Shown: positions 7,503-15,523 of the stretch, in pieces
Layout of the letters: each line of letters starts with the position of its first letter
Position numbering within the stretch: position 1 is the stretch's first letter
Assembly (NCBI GenBank): GCA_003248935.1
Contig: QFQF01000002.1
Location: 1-64,000, forward strand
DNA from: Sphingobium sp.
GTDB taxonomy: Bacteria; Pseudomonadota; Alphaproteobacteria; Sphingomonadales; Sphingomonadaceae
Reading direction: 5' to 3'
Length of the DNA stretch: 64,000 bases
The notes under the pieces: model-generated
Told to the model about the DNA's origin: nothing
Databases searched by the model: none
The model's input: only the letters and a program-made list of their open reading frames with translations
Translations under genes and position numbers: made by a program

Positions 7503-8879
7503 TCGCGCGTGCATGCCATGATGCGCGGTACGATCGCCGATCCGCTGACCGCGCCGGAAGCCGCCCGCATGGCGGAATCGATCCGGGCCGTTTTCAACGT
7601 GAACGCCAAGGCGCTCAAGCTGCTGCCGACTGCCGGACCTCGTTTCTCGGTCCGCCAGTGGATCGAGGATGGGGCCGATAGCGCCCGAAGCGAAGGCTCG
7701 ATCCTGTTCATTTCGGCCCGCTATGTCGACATGAGCGTCTGCGCGCAGTTGCTTACGCTCTGGCTCGACACGGCCATGAACACGCTGATGACGATGCCCC
7801 GCACCCGCGATCTCAAGTGCTGGTTCTTCGTCGATGAGCTCGGCGCATTGCACCGCCTGCCAGCCCTCGAGAAAGGCTTGCAGACGGCGCGCAATTTCGG
7901 CGGCGCGATTGTCCTCGGCCTCCACGCCTATGCCAAGCTCAAGGAGGTCTACGGCGAGAACATGGCGATGACGCTGGCATCGCTTGCCCGGACCAAACTG
8001 ATCCTTGGAACCGCTGACCGCGAAACGGCCACCTGGTGCTCCGACTTCATCGGCCATCGCCAGGTCAGGGACATGGAAGAGGGCTACACTTACGGCTACA
8101 ACAATGCCCGCGATGCGGTCAGCCTGACCCCGCGCAAGCATATCGAGCCGCTCCTGCTGCCTGACCAGCTGATGAACCTGCCGCGCCTGTCAGGGTACAT
8201 CAAGTTCCCCGACGGCTTTCCCGCCGCACCGATCAAGCTGAAGCCCGTCGACCGACCCAAGCGGGCGGAGACCTTCATTGCCAGGGTCAAGGAAAGCCCG
8301 AAGGCAAGGGTCACGTTGCCCCATCCGGCGGCGGAGCAGGCCGAGCAGAAGGCAGCGCCAACAGGCAGCGAGCATCCCTCGTCCAACGATGACGGAGCGG
8401 GCAAGCCGGTCGTCCCAAAGCAGGGCGAACTGGCGCTGGATCAGGGACCGAAAGCCGCGCCGAGACAGGAGCCTAACGCGCCAGCCAAGGATATTTGGCG
8501 AGCAGTGGAACACCCACCCGGCAAGACGTCGAAGGAGCGGGAACCGGCAGCTCGCTCAGGGCAAGACAAGGCGGGCAAGGCCAGGAAGGAGCAGTCGAAT
8601 ACCAGAACCGATGTGCGTGCGCGAAAAGTCGGACCTTCCGCCCGCCCACTTCTCCCGACAGGCGAAGCCGCTGCAGTCCTGGATCAGTCGGCTTCGCCTA
8701 AGGGCACGCCCCAGGCCAGCACGCCGGGAACAGAAGGGCTGCAACAGGGCAAGCCGGATAACCCGAAGAGCCAAAGCTCCAGCGATGCCGCCGCGCGCAA
8801 GCTGATGATCGAGGATGGTCTGCGGGAGCACGAGCCCCCGCCGATCACTGGTCCCGATCTTGGCGACATGGAGATGTGA
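7503..8879 (+). pseudogene. traD: Truncated type IV coupling protein TraD (C-terminal half)
   Basis: From about 7503 the frame encodes the C-terminal part of a VirD4/TraD-like coupling ATPase: VHAMMRGTIADPLTAPEAAR, then the Walker B-like CWFFVDELGAL, then GLHAYAKLKEVYGENMAM and a low-complexity Pro/Ala/Lys-rich tail. The N-terminal membrane segments and the Walker A loop are absent, and upstream lies the ssb terminator and a foreign gene fragment. The open frame continues upstream only as antisense of that fragment. An internal restart at ATG 7518 or 7521 could still make a protein of about 450 residues, but it could not hydrolyse ATP. The relaxase gene follows 38 nt later. Confidence 0.75.
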
Positions 8880-8916
8880 GCATGGCGCTGACTGCCTCGG
8901 GATGGCGGAGCGATCG

Positions 8917-11844
8917 ATGCTGTCGGTAGCCAATGTCCGCACCGCCGGCGGCGCGGCCAACTACTTCGCTGCCGACAATTACTACACGCGGGCTGATGCC
9001 GATCGCTCGGGTGAATGGCTGGGGAAGGGCGCTGCCGCGCTCGGGCTTGAGGGGACCGTCGACGCGCGGCAGTTCGAGGCGGTCCTTAAAGGACTGCTGC
9101 CCGATGGTAGCCGCGTCGGCAGTGACAACCGGGCGCACCGGGCGGGGACCGATCTCACCTTTTCGATGCCGAAGAGCTGGTCGGTCCTTGCTCTGGTGGG
9201 CGGCGACAAACGGATCCTCGATGCCTACGCGTCGGCCGTCCGGGAAACACTGCGCTGGGCCGAAAAGAACCTTGCCGAGACCCGCATGGAGGTTCGGGGC
9301 AGAGAGCGTGTTGTCCAGACCGGCAACCTTGCGATCGCGCTCTTCCAGCACGACACCAACCGCAACCAGGAGCCCAACGCCCACTTCCATGCCGTCATTG
9401 CCAATGTGACGCGAGGGCCCGATGGTAAATGGCGGGCGCTGCGCAATGACAAGCTCTGGCAGCACAATACTTTGCTCAATGCCATGACGATGGCGCGGTT
9501 TCGGCTAAGCGTCGAGAAGCTCGGTTACGAGGTCGGGGAGTTCGGCAAGCACGGCAATTTCGAGGCCGTCGGTGTGCCCAAAGATGTGCGCGATGCCTTC
9601 AGTTCGCGGCGGGCGGAGATTCTCGACCGCCTGGCAACGATGGAAGGGAGGGGGCTCGCCGCTCGCAGCGCAGCAAACCTCATGACCCGGGCGGACAAGG
9701 GGCGGATCGAGGATCGCGATGCGCTGCGGCAGCAGTGGCGGGATACGTCCACAAGGCTGGGCTTTGATCCCGCCATGGTCATTGCAAGGGCCAATGCCCG
9801 CAGCGCGCAGGACCTTGGCAATGTGACTGGCGTTGGGCCCACGATGCGCGCGATAGTCCGCAATGCTCAGGCCCTTGCAACCTCCTTGGCCGAGCGGCTT
9901 GGCCTACGGGAAGGTGACCCGCTGATACCCTCAAGGCTGACCAACCGCAGTGTCGAGCAGGTCGCCGCAATTCATGCAGTCGCCTCGGCTGTGCGGCATC
10001 TGGGTGAGCGGGAGGCGGCCTTCACCCGGGCCGAGATCTACCGCGCAGCGCTTGGCTTTGCGCTCCCGACCTCACTTGCAGACATCGAGCACCGCGTCGA
10101 TCAGCTGCTCCGCCAGGGACATCTGGAGAGGGGCAGGGGTGCCGACCGGCAACTGCTCACGACACGTGACGCCATAAGCCTCGAACAGCGCATCATTGCC
10201 GGGGTTGAAGACGGGCGCGGCGCCGCGCCGGCGATTGTTTCTCCCGACCTTGCCGGGTCCCGTCTGCAGGCCCTGTCCCAGATCAAATATGGCCTGACCT
10301 TGAACGCTGGACAGGAAGGGGCAGGGCGTTTGCTGCTTGGCTCGAACAACCGCATCGTCGCGATCCAGGGCGTCGCGGGCGCAGGCAAGAGCACGGTCCT
10401 CAAACCTGTCGCCGATATCCTGCGCGAGGAGGGTAGGGGCGTGCTCGGGCTCGCGGTGCAGAACACGCTTGTCCAGATGCTCGAGCGCGACACGAGTATT
10501 GCCTCGATGACAGTGTCGCGGTTCCTCGCCCGGCACCGCGATCTCCTTGAAGGGGCCGATGCGGACCGTCTCGCCGAGGCGCGGGCCGAGATGCGCGGCA
10601 CCGTCGTGCTGCTCGATGAGGCATCAATGGTCGGCAATGCCGACAAGGAGAAGCTTGTGCGGCTGGCAAACCTGCTCGAGCTCGGCCGCTTTGCCAGCAT
10701 TGGCGACCGCAAGCAGTTGGGTGCCGTCGATGCTGGAAAGCCATTCGATGTGATGCAGCAGGCCGGCATCGAGACTGCGGTGATGGGCACCAATCTTCGC
10801 GCACGCAGCGAAGGCCTGCGTGAAGCCCAACTGGCAGCGCAAGAAGGGCGCATCGAAGACGCCATGCGCCATTTGGCACCCCAGGTGATCGAGGCGGGGA
10901 ATGATGCTGCTGTCGAAGCTGCCGCAGCCTGGCTGTCCCTGTCGACAGCCGAGCGCGAGGCAACCGCAATCTATGCCTCAGGCCGAAACCTGCGCAGTGC
11001 CGTGAACGATGCGGTGCAGACCGGCCTCAAATCCAGCGGCGAGCTTGGTCCTGAAACCATGCGGCTTCAGACCCTGTCGCGCGTCAATGTGACCCGCGAG
11101 GAGCTGCGATATGCGAGCACCTATGCGCCCGGCATGGTGGTCGAGGTCGCGCGGCGTCAGCGCAGCCAAGCTATTGCAGCGGGCGAATACCGGGTGGTCG
11201 GAACCGATGTGGCACGCGAGCGTGTCACGCTGGAGAACGCGCGTGGCCGCCAGTTCGAGTTTCGTCCCGGTCAGATCAGGCCGCAAGGTGAGCAGGATCC
11301 GCTGCGTCTGTTCGAAGTCCGCGCCCTCGACATTTACACCGGCGACAAGATCCGGTGGACCGAGACCGATCACCAGCGGGGCCTGCTCAATGCCGACCAG
11401 GCCCGGATTGTCGCAGTCGACAAAGAGGCTGTCGTGGTGAAGACATCCTTGGGCGCAGAGCACAGGCTGGAGAAGGGCGACCCGATGCTCCGCCGTCTTG
11501 ATCTTGCCTATGCGCTCAATGCCCATATGGCGCAGGGGCTGACCTCCGATCGCGGCATTGCGGTGATGGACAGCCGCGAGCGCAATCTGGCCAATCAGCA
11601 GACGTTTCTGGTGACAGTCACGCGGCTGCGTGATGGCCTAACCTTATATGTCGACAATGCTGGCAAGCTTGAGGCGGCGGTCGAGCGCAATGCCGGCATG
11701 AAGCGCTCGGCGCTTGAAACGGTCGATCTCCTCCGCGATGCGGCAGCCACAGGGCAGGCCAAAGATCGTGTGGCTCCAGCACCGGAACGCAAGCCGCCAG
11801 AACTTGACCGTTCGATCACGAAGCCGTTCGAGATCGGCATCTAG
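8917..11844 (+). CDS. traA: MobF conjugative relaxase/helicase (TrwC/TraA type)
   Basis: A 975-residue protein that would nick oriT and unwind the transferred strand. The N-terminal relaxase domain has tyrosines at Y16, Y22 and Y23 and the metal-binding His triad (H145, then HFH at 156-158). The C-terminal half is a superfamily I helicase with Walker A GVAGAGKST (about 485-493), Walker B VVLLDEASMVGN and the late motif AHMAQGLTSDRG. ATG 8917 (MLSVANVRTAG) has GGAG 6 nt upstream and begins where MobF proteins normally do. The gene looks intact although its coupling-protein partner upstream is truncated, and no oriT or mating-pore genes are visible in the window. Confidence 0.9.
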   Translation: MLSVANVRTAGGAANYFAADNYYTRADADRSGEWLGKGAAALGLEGTVDARQFEAVLKGLLPDGSRVGSDNRAHRAGTDLTFSMPKSWSVLALVGGDKRILDAYASAVRETLRWAEKNLAETRMEVRGRERVVQTGNLAIALFQHDTNRNQEPNAHFHAVIANVTRGPDGKWRALRNDKLWQHNTLLNAMTMARFRLSVEKLGYEVGEFGKHGNFEAVGVPKDVRDAFSSRRAEILDRLATMEGRGLAARSAANLMTRADKGRIEDRDALRQQWRDTSTRLGFDPAMVIARANARSAQDLGNVTGVGPTMRAIVRNAQALATSLAERLGLREGDPLIPSRLTNRSVEQVAAIHAVASAVRHLGEREAAFTRAEIYRAALGFALPTSLADIEHRVDQLLRQGHLERGRGADRQLLTTRDAISLEQRIIAGVEDGRGAAPAIVSPDLAGSRLQALSQIKYGLTLNAGQEGAGRLLLGSNNRIVAIQGVAGAGKSTVLKPVADILREEGRGVLGLAVQNTLVQMLERDTSIASMTVSRFLARHRDLLEGADADRLAEARAEMRGTVVLLDEASMVGNADKEKLVRLANLLELGRFASIGDRKQLGAVDAGKPFDVMQQAGIETAVMGTNLRARSEGLREAQLAAQEGRIEDAMRHLAPQVIEAGNDAAVEAAAAWLSLSTAEREATAIYASGRNLRSAVNDAVQTGLKSSGELGPETMRLQTLSRVNVTREELRYASTYAPGMVVEVARRQRSQAIAAGEYRVVGTDVARERVTLENARGRQFEFRPGQIRPQGEQDPLRLFEVRALDIYTGDKIRWTETDHQRGLLNADQARIVAVDKEAVVVKTSLGAEHRLEKGDPMLRRLDLAYALNAHMAQGLTSDRGIAVMDSRERNLANQQTFLVTVTRLRDGLTLYVDNAGKLEAAVERNAGMKRSALETVDLLRDAAATGQAKDRVAPAPERKPPELDRSITKPFEIGI

Positions 11845-11914
11845 CGTCCCGCTGTCCCCATGCGTCCGCACATGGCCGGTTGACGCGAAGTTCTTTATTT
11901 GTTCTCATTGTCTC

Positions 11915-12154
11915 ATGCCCCGAATCTCCTACGATATCCTTCTTACCCATCTCGAAGTTGCGCTAGCTGTTGCGCCGGAGCACACGCTCGTCCGGCTCAA
12001 TGCCGATGATCCGCGCGCTCAGCGCAGCGCCAGGGTCGATCTTGCTCGTCATCTGGTCGAACGCATGCGCGGCTTCACCATCGAAGGCGACAGCCAGGGC
12101 GGCCCGGCCGCGCAGTCGTGTTTGTTTCCGGGCGATCTCTCGCCGATCGGATGA
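11915..12154 (+). CDS. Small protein of unknown function behind traA
   Basis: A 79-residue reading frame (MPRISYDILLTHLEVALAVA…) with a natural amino-acid composition and predicted helices, 70 nt downstream of the relaxase. I do not recognise a family. No good ribosome site precedes the ATG. Its position is typical of small accessory genes in sphingomonad plasmid transfer regions, but that is inference. It converges on the minus-strand nuclease operon. Confidence 0.4.
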   Translation: MPRISYDILLTHLEVALAVAPEHTLVRLNADDPRAQRSARVDLARHLVERMRGFTIEGDSQGGPAAQSCLFPGDLSPIG

Positions 12155-12178
12155 ACTTACAGGTCTTGTCGATGAGGT

Positions 12179-12376
12179 TTACTGGAGTGGTCGATCTTGG
12201 GCGTTGGAGCTCAGTTGGACAATCCGCTGGGCGATAGCCTGCCATGTCCGAATGCCTGCCTCATCGCCAGCAAGTGCGAGAGCCCCAATCTGTTCGGCGA
12301 CGTGCAAGGCTGCCTTGTCTGCATGGGTTTGCAGGACATGGTTGGCGCAGGCCCAGAGCTCCCAGTCGCTCAGCAT
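12179..12376 (-). CDS. DUF6961-like small protein
   Basis: A 65-residue protein beginning MLSDWELWACANHVLQTH and containing IGALALAGDEAGIRTWQAIA. This is the pattern I associate with DUF6961 proteins of sphingomonads, small helical proteins of unknown function. The start overlaps the stop of the DUF5818 gene by one base (TGATG), so it is the last gene of a three-gene minus-strand operon. Confidence 0.65.
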   Translation of the reverse strand: MLSDWELWACANHVLQTHADKAALHVAEQIGALALAGDEAGIRTWQAIAQRIVQLSSNAQDRPLQ

Positions 12377-12681
12377 CAGCCAAGCACGCTGACGACCCCG
12401 CCAACCGTCGCGTAGAGACCGTAGGCGACGAAGGCTGCGGCAAGAAGGAATTCGAGCCGGAGTTTGAATGCAGTCGGTCGAGGCTTTCCGGCAGGCCATA
12501 TCTGGTCGCAGGCAAATCCGTTGAACCCTGAACGCTCCCCGACCACTTCGACGCGGGCGCCGATGAATTTCCGTACCTGGCGGGTGTTGTCGAGTTCCCA
12601 AGTCCCGCCACCGTCAGTTCGCAGCACTGGTCCGTTGGCCGCCCATTCGACGATGCCGGTCAGATGCGTGGTGCTGCTCAC
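12376..12681 (-). CDS. DUF5818 protein with C-terminal membrane helix
   Basis: A 101-residue protein starting at GTG 12681, which overlaps the nuclease stop (GTGA). The N-terminal 60 residues are a small beta-domain of the DUF5818 type (LTGIVEWAANGPVLRTDGG, then WELDNTRQVRKFIGARVEVVG), common in sphingomonads and of unknown function. The last 30 residues form one hydrophobic segment (LEFLLAAAFVAYGLYATVGG), suggesting membrane anchoring. A longer frame upstream is only overlap with the nuclease. Confidence 0.72.
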   Translation of the reverse strand: MSSTTHLTGIVEWAANGPVLRTDGGGTWELDNTRQVRKFIGARVEVVGERSGFNGFACDQIWPAGKPRPTAFKLRLEFLLAAAFVAYGLYATVGGVVSVLG

Positions 12682-13103
12682 CGGCAAGCCGGGCCTTTCC
12701 AGTAGCGATCCCAGCGCAGGACCTTGCCGGTCTTGATCATGGCGCATGACAGATCGGCACCTGACGGCAGACGGCACCAGGCAGCGGTCCTGTTTCCGCC
12801 TGCGGACCCCTCAGAGCGGCATGTCAGCCGCGGACCTCTGACCACTACATGACCGGTCGAGATTGTTCCCTTGGCACCGCCCATCAGCTGTACGAGCGCA
12901 TCACGCGCTTCAATCGCCGTGGCATCGGGGCAGGGCTGATTGGTGCGGCAGGTGCCGTCCATCTCGCGGGCCGCGATGCCCGCGATCCGCAGGTGAGGGC
13001 CTTCCGCACACCAGACCGGACCGTCACCATCCCAGACATGTGTGGGTGTGCAGGTAAAGGTCTGTCCGGAAGCGACGATCGAAGCGGCAAGGAGGGCAAG
13101 CAT
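12678..13103 (-). CDS. Secreted thermonuclease-like protein (SNase fold)
   Basis: A 141-residue protein with a short signal peptide (MLALLAASIVASGQ) and a staphylococcal-nuclease-like core: HVWDGDGPVW supplies metal-binding acids, and LRIAGIAAREMDG has the conserved Arg and Asp/Glu. Six or more cysteines in the mature part fit an exported, disulfide-bonded protein. Such nucleases are usual passengers of sphingomonad conjugative elements. The start follows AAGGTGG by about 8 nt. First gene of an operon with DUF5818 and DUF6961. Confidence 0.72.
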   Translation of the reverse strand: MLALLAASIVASGQTFTCTPTHVWDGDGPVWCAEGPHLRIAGIAAREMDGTCRTNQPCPDATAIEARDALVQLMGGAKGTISTGHVVVRGPRLTCRSEGSAGGNRTAAWCRLPSGADLSCAMIKTGKVLRWDRYWKGPACR

Positions 13104-13115
13104 CAGAAGGCCACC

Positions 13116-13216
13116 TTAGAGCGCCCGACCAAACCAGAGAACCCGTCCGACGATATTGAGCGTGCGTTTCTCGAGGCCGCGCCAGCTTGGATAGACAGGG
13201 TCGGGGTTTGCCCCTC
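13116..13216 (-). pseudogene. Possible 3' remnant of an S24/LexA-like repressor
   Basis: The minus strand reads NPDPVYPSWRGLEKRTL followed by NIVGRVLWFGRAL and a stop. This looks like the C-terminus of S24 (LexA/CI-like) peptidases, where the last strand is a '(I/V)xGRVxWxGR' motif. A stop codon lies three codons upstream, and the sequence continuing the motif (LRSEG) is in another frame, so the gene is frameshifted and truncated. It is the last backbone sequence before the nSTAND operon. Low certainty because only about 30 residues can be compared. Confidence 0.35.
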
Positions 13217-13358
13217 AGACCTTAGTTTGCCAACTTTCCCCATCCCAAACGGACAATGGTCAAGCTAGGTTCGTTGTCTCGAACTTGCCTGAACTCGTAG
13301 TTCTCGCAAGATCAGAGTGCAAAACGCAAGAAACCCATTCAACTGATCGGGCCAGATC

Positions 13359-14621
13359 ATGAAATTGTCTGCCGAGTTCGTAACCGAAACCGCAAATGCC
13401 TTGCGGCATGCGCGTTCAGTCCCCGTTCCCGGCGGCCATGGGGTGTGGTTCCCGGAAGTCCGCAGGCGCTATCCGCCATTGGCCAGCGCACCAGAGCTAG
13501 AGGCGCGGTGTTACGTGGTCCTCGCCCTGTTGGGCGATGGAGAAGGCGAGCAGCGTTGGAACCCGAAAGAGTGGTGGCCGCATGCGCTGAGCTGGTTCGA
13601 TCTTTATTGCCCGGAGCTAGGCCGCCGCCTTGCAAAACAACGCTGGGCCTATCTGCTGGCAGCCTTGCTGCAGATCACGAAAAGCTGGTTGTCAAAGCAG
13701 CCTGACTGCGAGGACCTTATCACCACTGCCTGCTTTTTCCATGACCGTGCCGAGGAACGGCTGCATCAGATGACACGAGGAAAGCAACTGCAAAGCAGCC
13801 TTTCTACGCTATTGCCCGCGCCGCCCGGCTTTGCCGTTGATCAGCCTGATGCGCGATGGCGCAGGGCTGGCGACGAACTGGTCGGGCCGCAGGCCGAAAC
13901 GGCTGAAATGCTGCATTTCCTGCATGTCCTGCATAGCCAGTTGGGCGTGGCGCAGTATTCGCTGGACGAGCGCTATGCCAGCAGAACGCCGTTTTTCCAG
14001 CAAGTGCAACAAATTCTGCAGCAGGGCAACGGATTGCCAGATGACCTGCACCCCAGCGCACAGCGCATAGCCCAAGCCCTGTCGGCAACGGTCCTGCTGG
14101 CAAAGGACCCGGCGTATGCCCGCCCTATCGCACCGCTGGCGAACGCCCTGCCTGATTGTTTTCAAATCGCGCACCACCTGACGCAGTGCCCGCCGCGCAC
14201 GCTTATCGAAGCGCAGTTGGCTCATGACCCGCTTGCCCGCGACAGACTGTTGCTCGCCTACGACCTTGGCATGGCGGTGGCCGATCTGGCCATGGACATC
14301 TTTCTTTCGGGCACAACCAAAAGTCCGGCGTTCCGTCCCGGCGCGTACGATTACCTGCACAGCCTCGTTCGCTATGGCCCGAAAATGGCAGGCGAGCAGG
14401 CAAAGCGTGGGGCGCTGCGCTCTGCCATGCCAGAAGTGCCGGACAGGCCCTCAATAACGGGCATGCCAATGACGCGCGCCTTTGCCGAAAGGATGCGCGT
14501 CGGACTGCTGGCCGAACCTGCACGCGCGCGCCTATCGGCCGATCTCGGACAGGAAATCACTGCCACTCCATGGGGAACCGATCGCGCAATCGCGGCCCCC
14601 GAAGCCAGAGGTTCGCTATGA
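13359..14621 (+). CDS. Unknown protein, first gene of the nSTAND-WD40 operon
   Basis: A 420-residue soluble, mainly helical protein that I cannot assign to a family. It has a Trp-rich N-terminal part (WNPKEWWPHALSWFDLYCPE), a helical middle (RWAYLLAALLQITKSWL) and no visible catalytic motif, signal peptide or membrane span. It overlaps the next gene by ATGA, and that gene abuts the nSTAND-WD40 gene, so the three products are probably made together and may form one complex. The gene starts about 140 nt after the last trace of the conjugative backbone, divergent from the nuclease operon. An adaptor or effector role is possible but is inference from operon structure. Confidence 0.75.
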   Translation: MKLSAEFVTETANALRHARSVPVPGGHGVWFPEVRRRYPPLASAPELEARCYVVLALLGDGEGEQRWNPKEWWPHALSWFDLYCPELGRRLAKQRWAYLLAALLQITKSWLSKQPDCEDLITTACFFHDRAEERLHQMTRGKQLQSSLSTLLPAPPGFAVDQPDARWRRAGDELVGPQAETAEMLHFLHVLHSQLGVAQYSLDERYASRTPFFQQVQQILQQGNGLPDDLHPSAQRIAQALSATVLLAKDPAYARPIAPLANALPDCFQIAHHLTQCPPRTLIEAQLAHDPLARDRLLLAYDLGMAVADLAMDIFLSGTTKSPAFRPGAYDYLHSLVRYGPKMAGEQAKRGALRSAMPEVPDRPSITGMPMTRAFAERMRVGLLAEPARARLSADLGQEITATPWGTDRAIAAPEARGSL

Positions 14622-15523
14622 CCACCACGCCTTCCACAGCCTGCCTAGACAAGTGGCTGATATGTTCGGACCCCGCGTTCCAATCGATTTCCGGATTCTG
14701 GCGCAGAGAAACCGGCACACCCTCGCTGCTGGATTGGCGGCTGACCAGTCAGATGATCGAACCGGTCCCACTCGAGCAGCTCGCAGCCCGGCTCGAAGGG
14801 TTGGCTGCAGATGGCAGCGCATGGAATTTGCTTGTCGTCGTCGACACGGCGGACATTGCTCTGCTGCAACACTTGCAGCACGTCGCCCCACACCTGAACG
14901 TGCGGCTGGTGGAATGGGGCGAAACACCCCTTGCTGCCATTCTAGGCATGAATGCGCCAGACCAGGCTGTGCTGGCGGCCTTACAGGCCATCTCAGGCGA
15001 TGCAGGCAGCGTGGATTTGGCAAACCGACCCGCGGATCTTGCCGGCTATGTTGATGCTCTGAATGCATGGGAAAACGCATGCAGGGCTAATGATGCCGAT
15101 GCCTTTGCCCTCAGCCTGCCCGCCTTTGCCGATGCCCCTATCCCCTGGCACACCTTGCTAGCGGCAGTAGCGCAGACGACTCCACAAACTACAGCCGCCA
15201 ACGATAACTGGGTGGAACTCGTGCGCCTTGCCGCCGCAACCAGCGGGGATGATGTGCAAGCTGTCAGCCTTGAAGACCCACGCAACACGCCCGCGCAGTG
15301 GACGCTCACCTTGGCGCCCATCGATGGCGGCCCTGCCACGCTCGCCGTGTTTAGGGTCAACGAAGCTGCCATTCCGGTTTTCCGCGGCTGCACCATCCGC
15401 TTGCGCGTGCTCGGCGATGTGATCAATCTGGGCGAAGTGGACGAAGACGGACAGGCAGAAATCATCCTGCCATCGCCAATTGCGATTCAGGGCCTTGCAA
15501 TTTCATGGGATGAAGGGAAGTAA
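14618..15523 (+). CDS. Unknown two-part protein, second gene of the nSTAND-WD40 operon
   Basis: A 301-residue protein starting at ATG 14618 inside the preceding stop (ATGA). The N-terminal half looks alpha/beta with a Rossmann-like strand (WNLLVVVDTADIALLQ). The C-terminal third alternates beta strands and ends GEVDEDGQAEIILP followed by another strand, resembling a beta-sandwich. No catalytic residues or transmembrane segments stand out, and I recognise no family. The stop TAA immediately precedes the ATG of the nSTAND protein with no gap, implying coupled synthesis. Plausible roles are adaptor or cofactor for the ATPase; this is inference. Confidence 0.75.
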   Translation: MTTTPSTACLDKWLICSDPAFQSISGFWRRETGTPSLLDWRLTSQMIEPVPLEQLAARLEGLAADGSAWNLLVVVDTADIALLQHLQHVAPHLNVRLVEWGETPLAAILGMNAPDQAVLAALQAISGDAGSVDLANRPADLAGYVDALNAWENACRANDADAFALSLPAFADAPIPWHTLLAAVAQTTPQTTAANDNWVELVRLAAATSGDDVQAVSLEDPRNTPAQWTLTLAPIDGGPATLAVFRVNEAAIPVFRGCTIRLRVLGDVINLGEVDEDGQAEIILPSPIAIQGLAISWDEGK

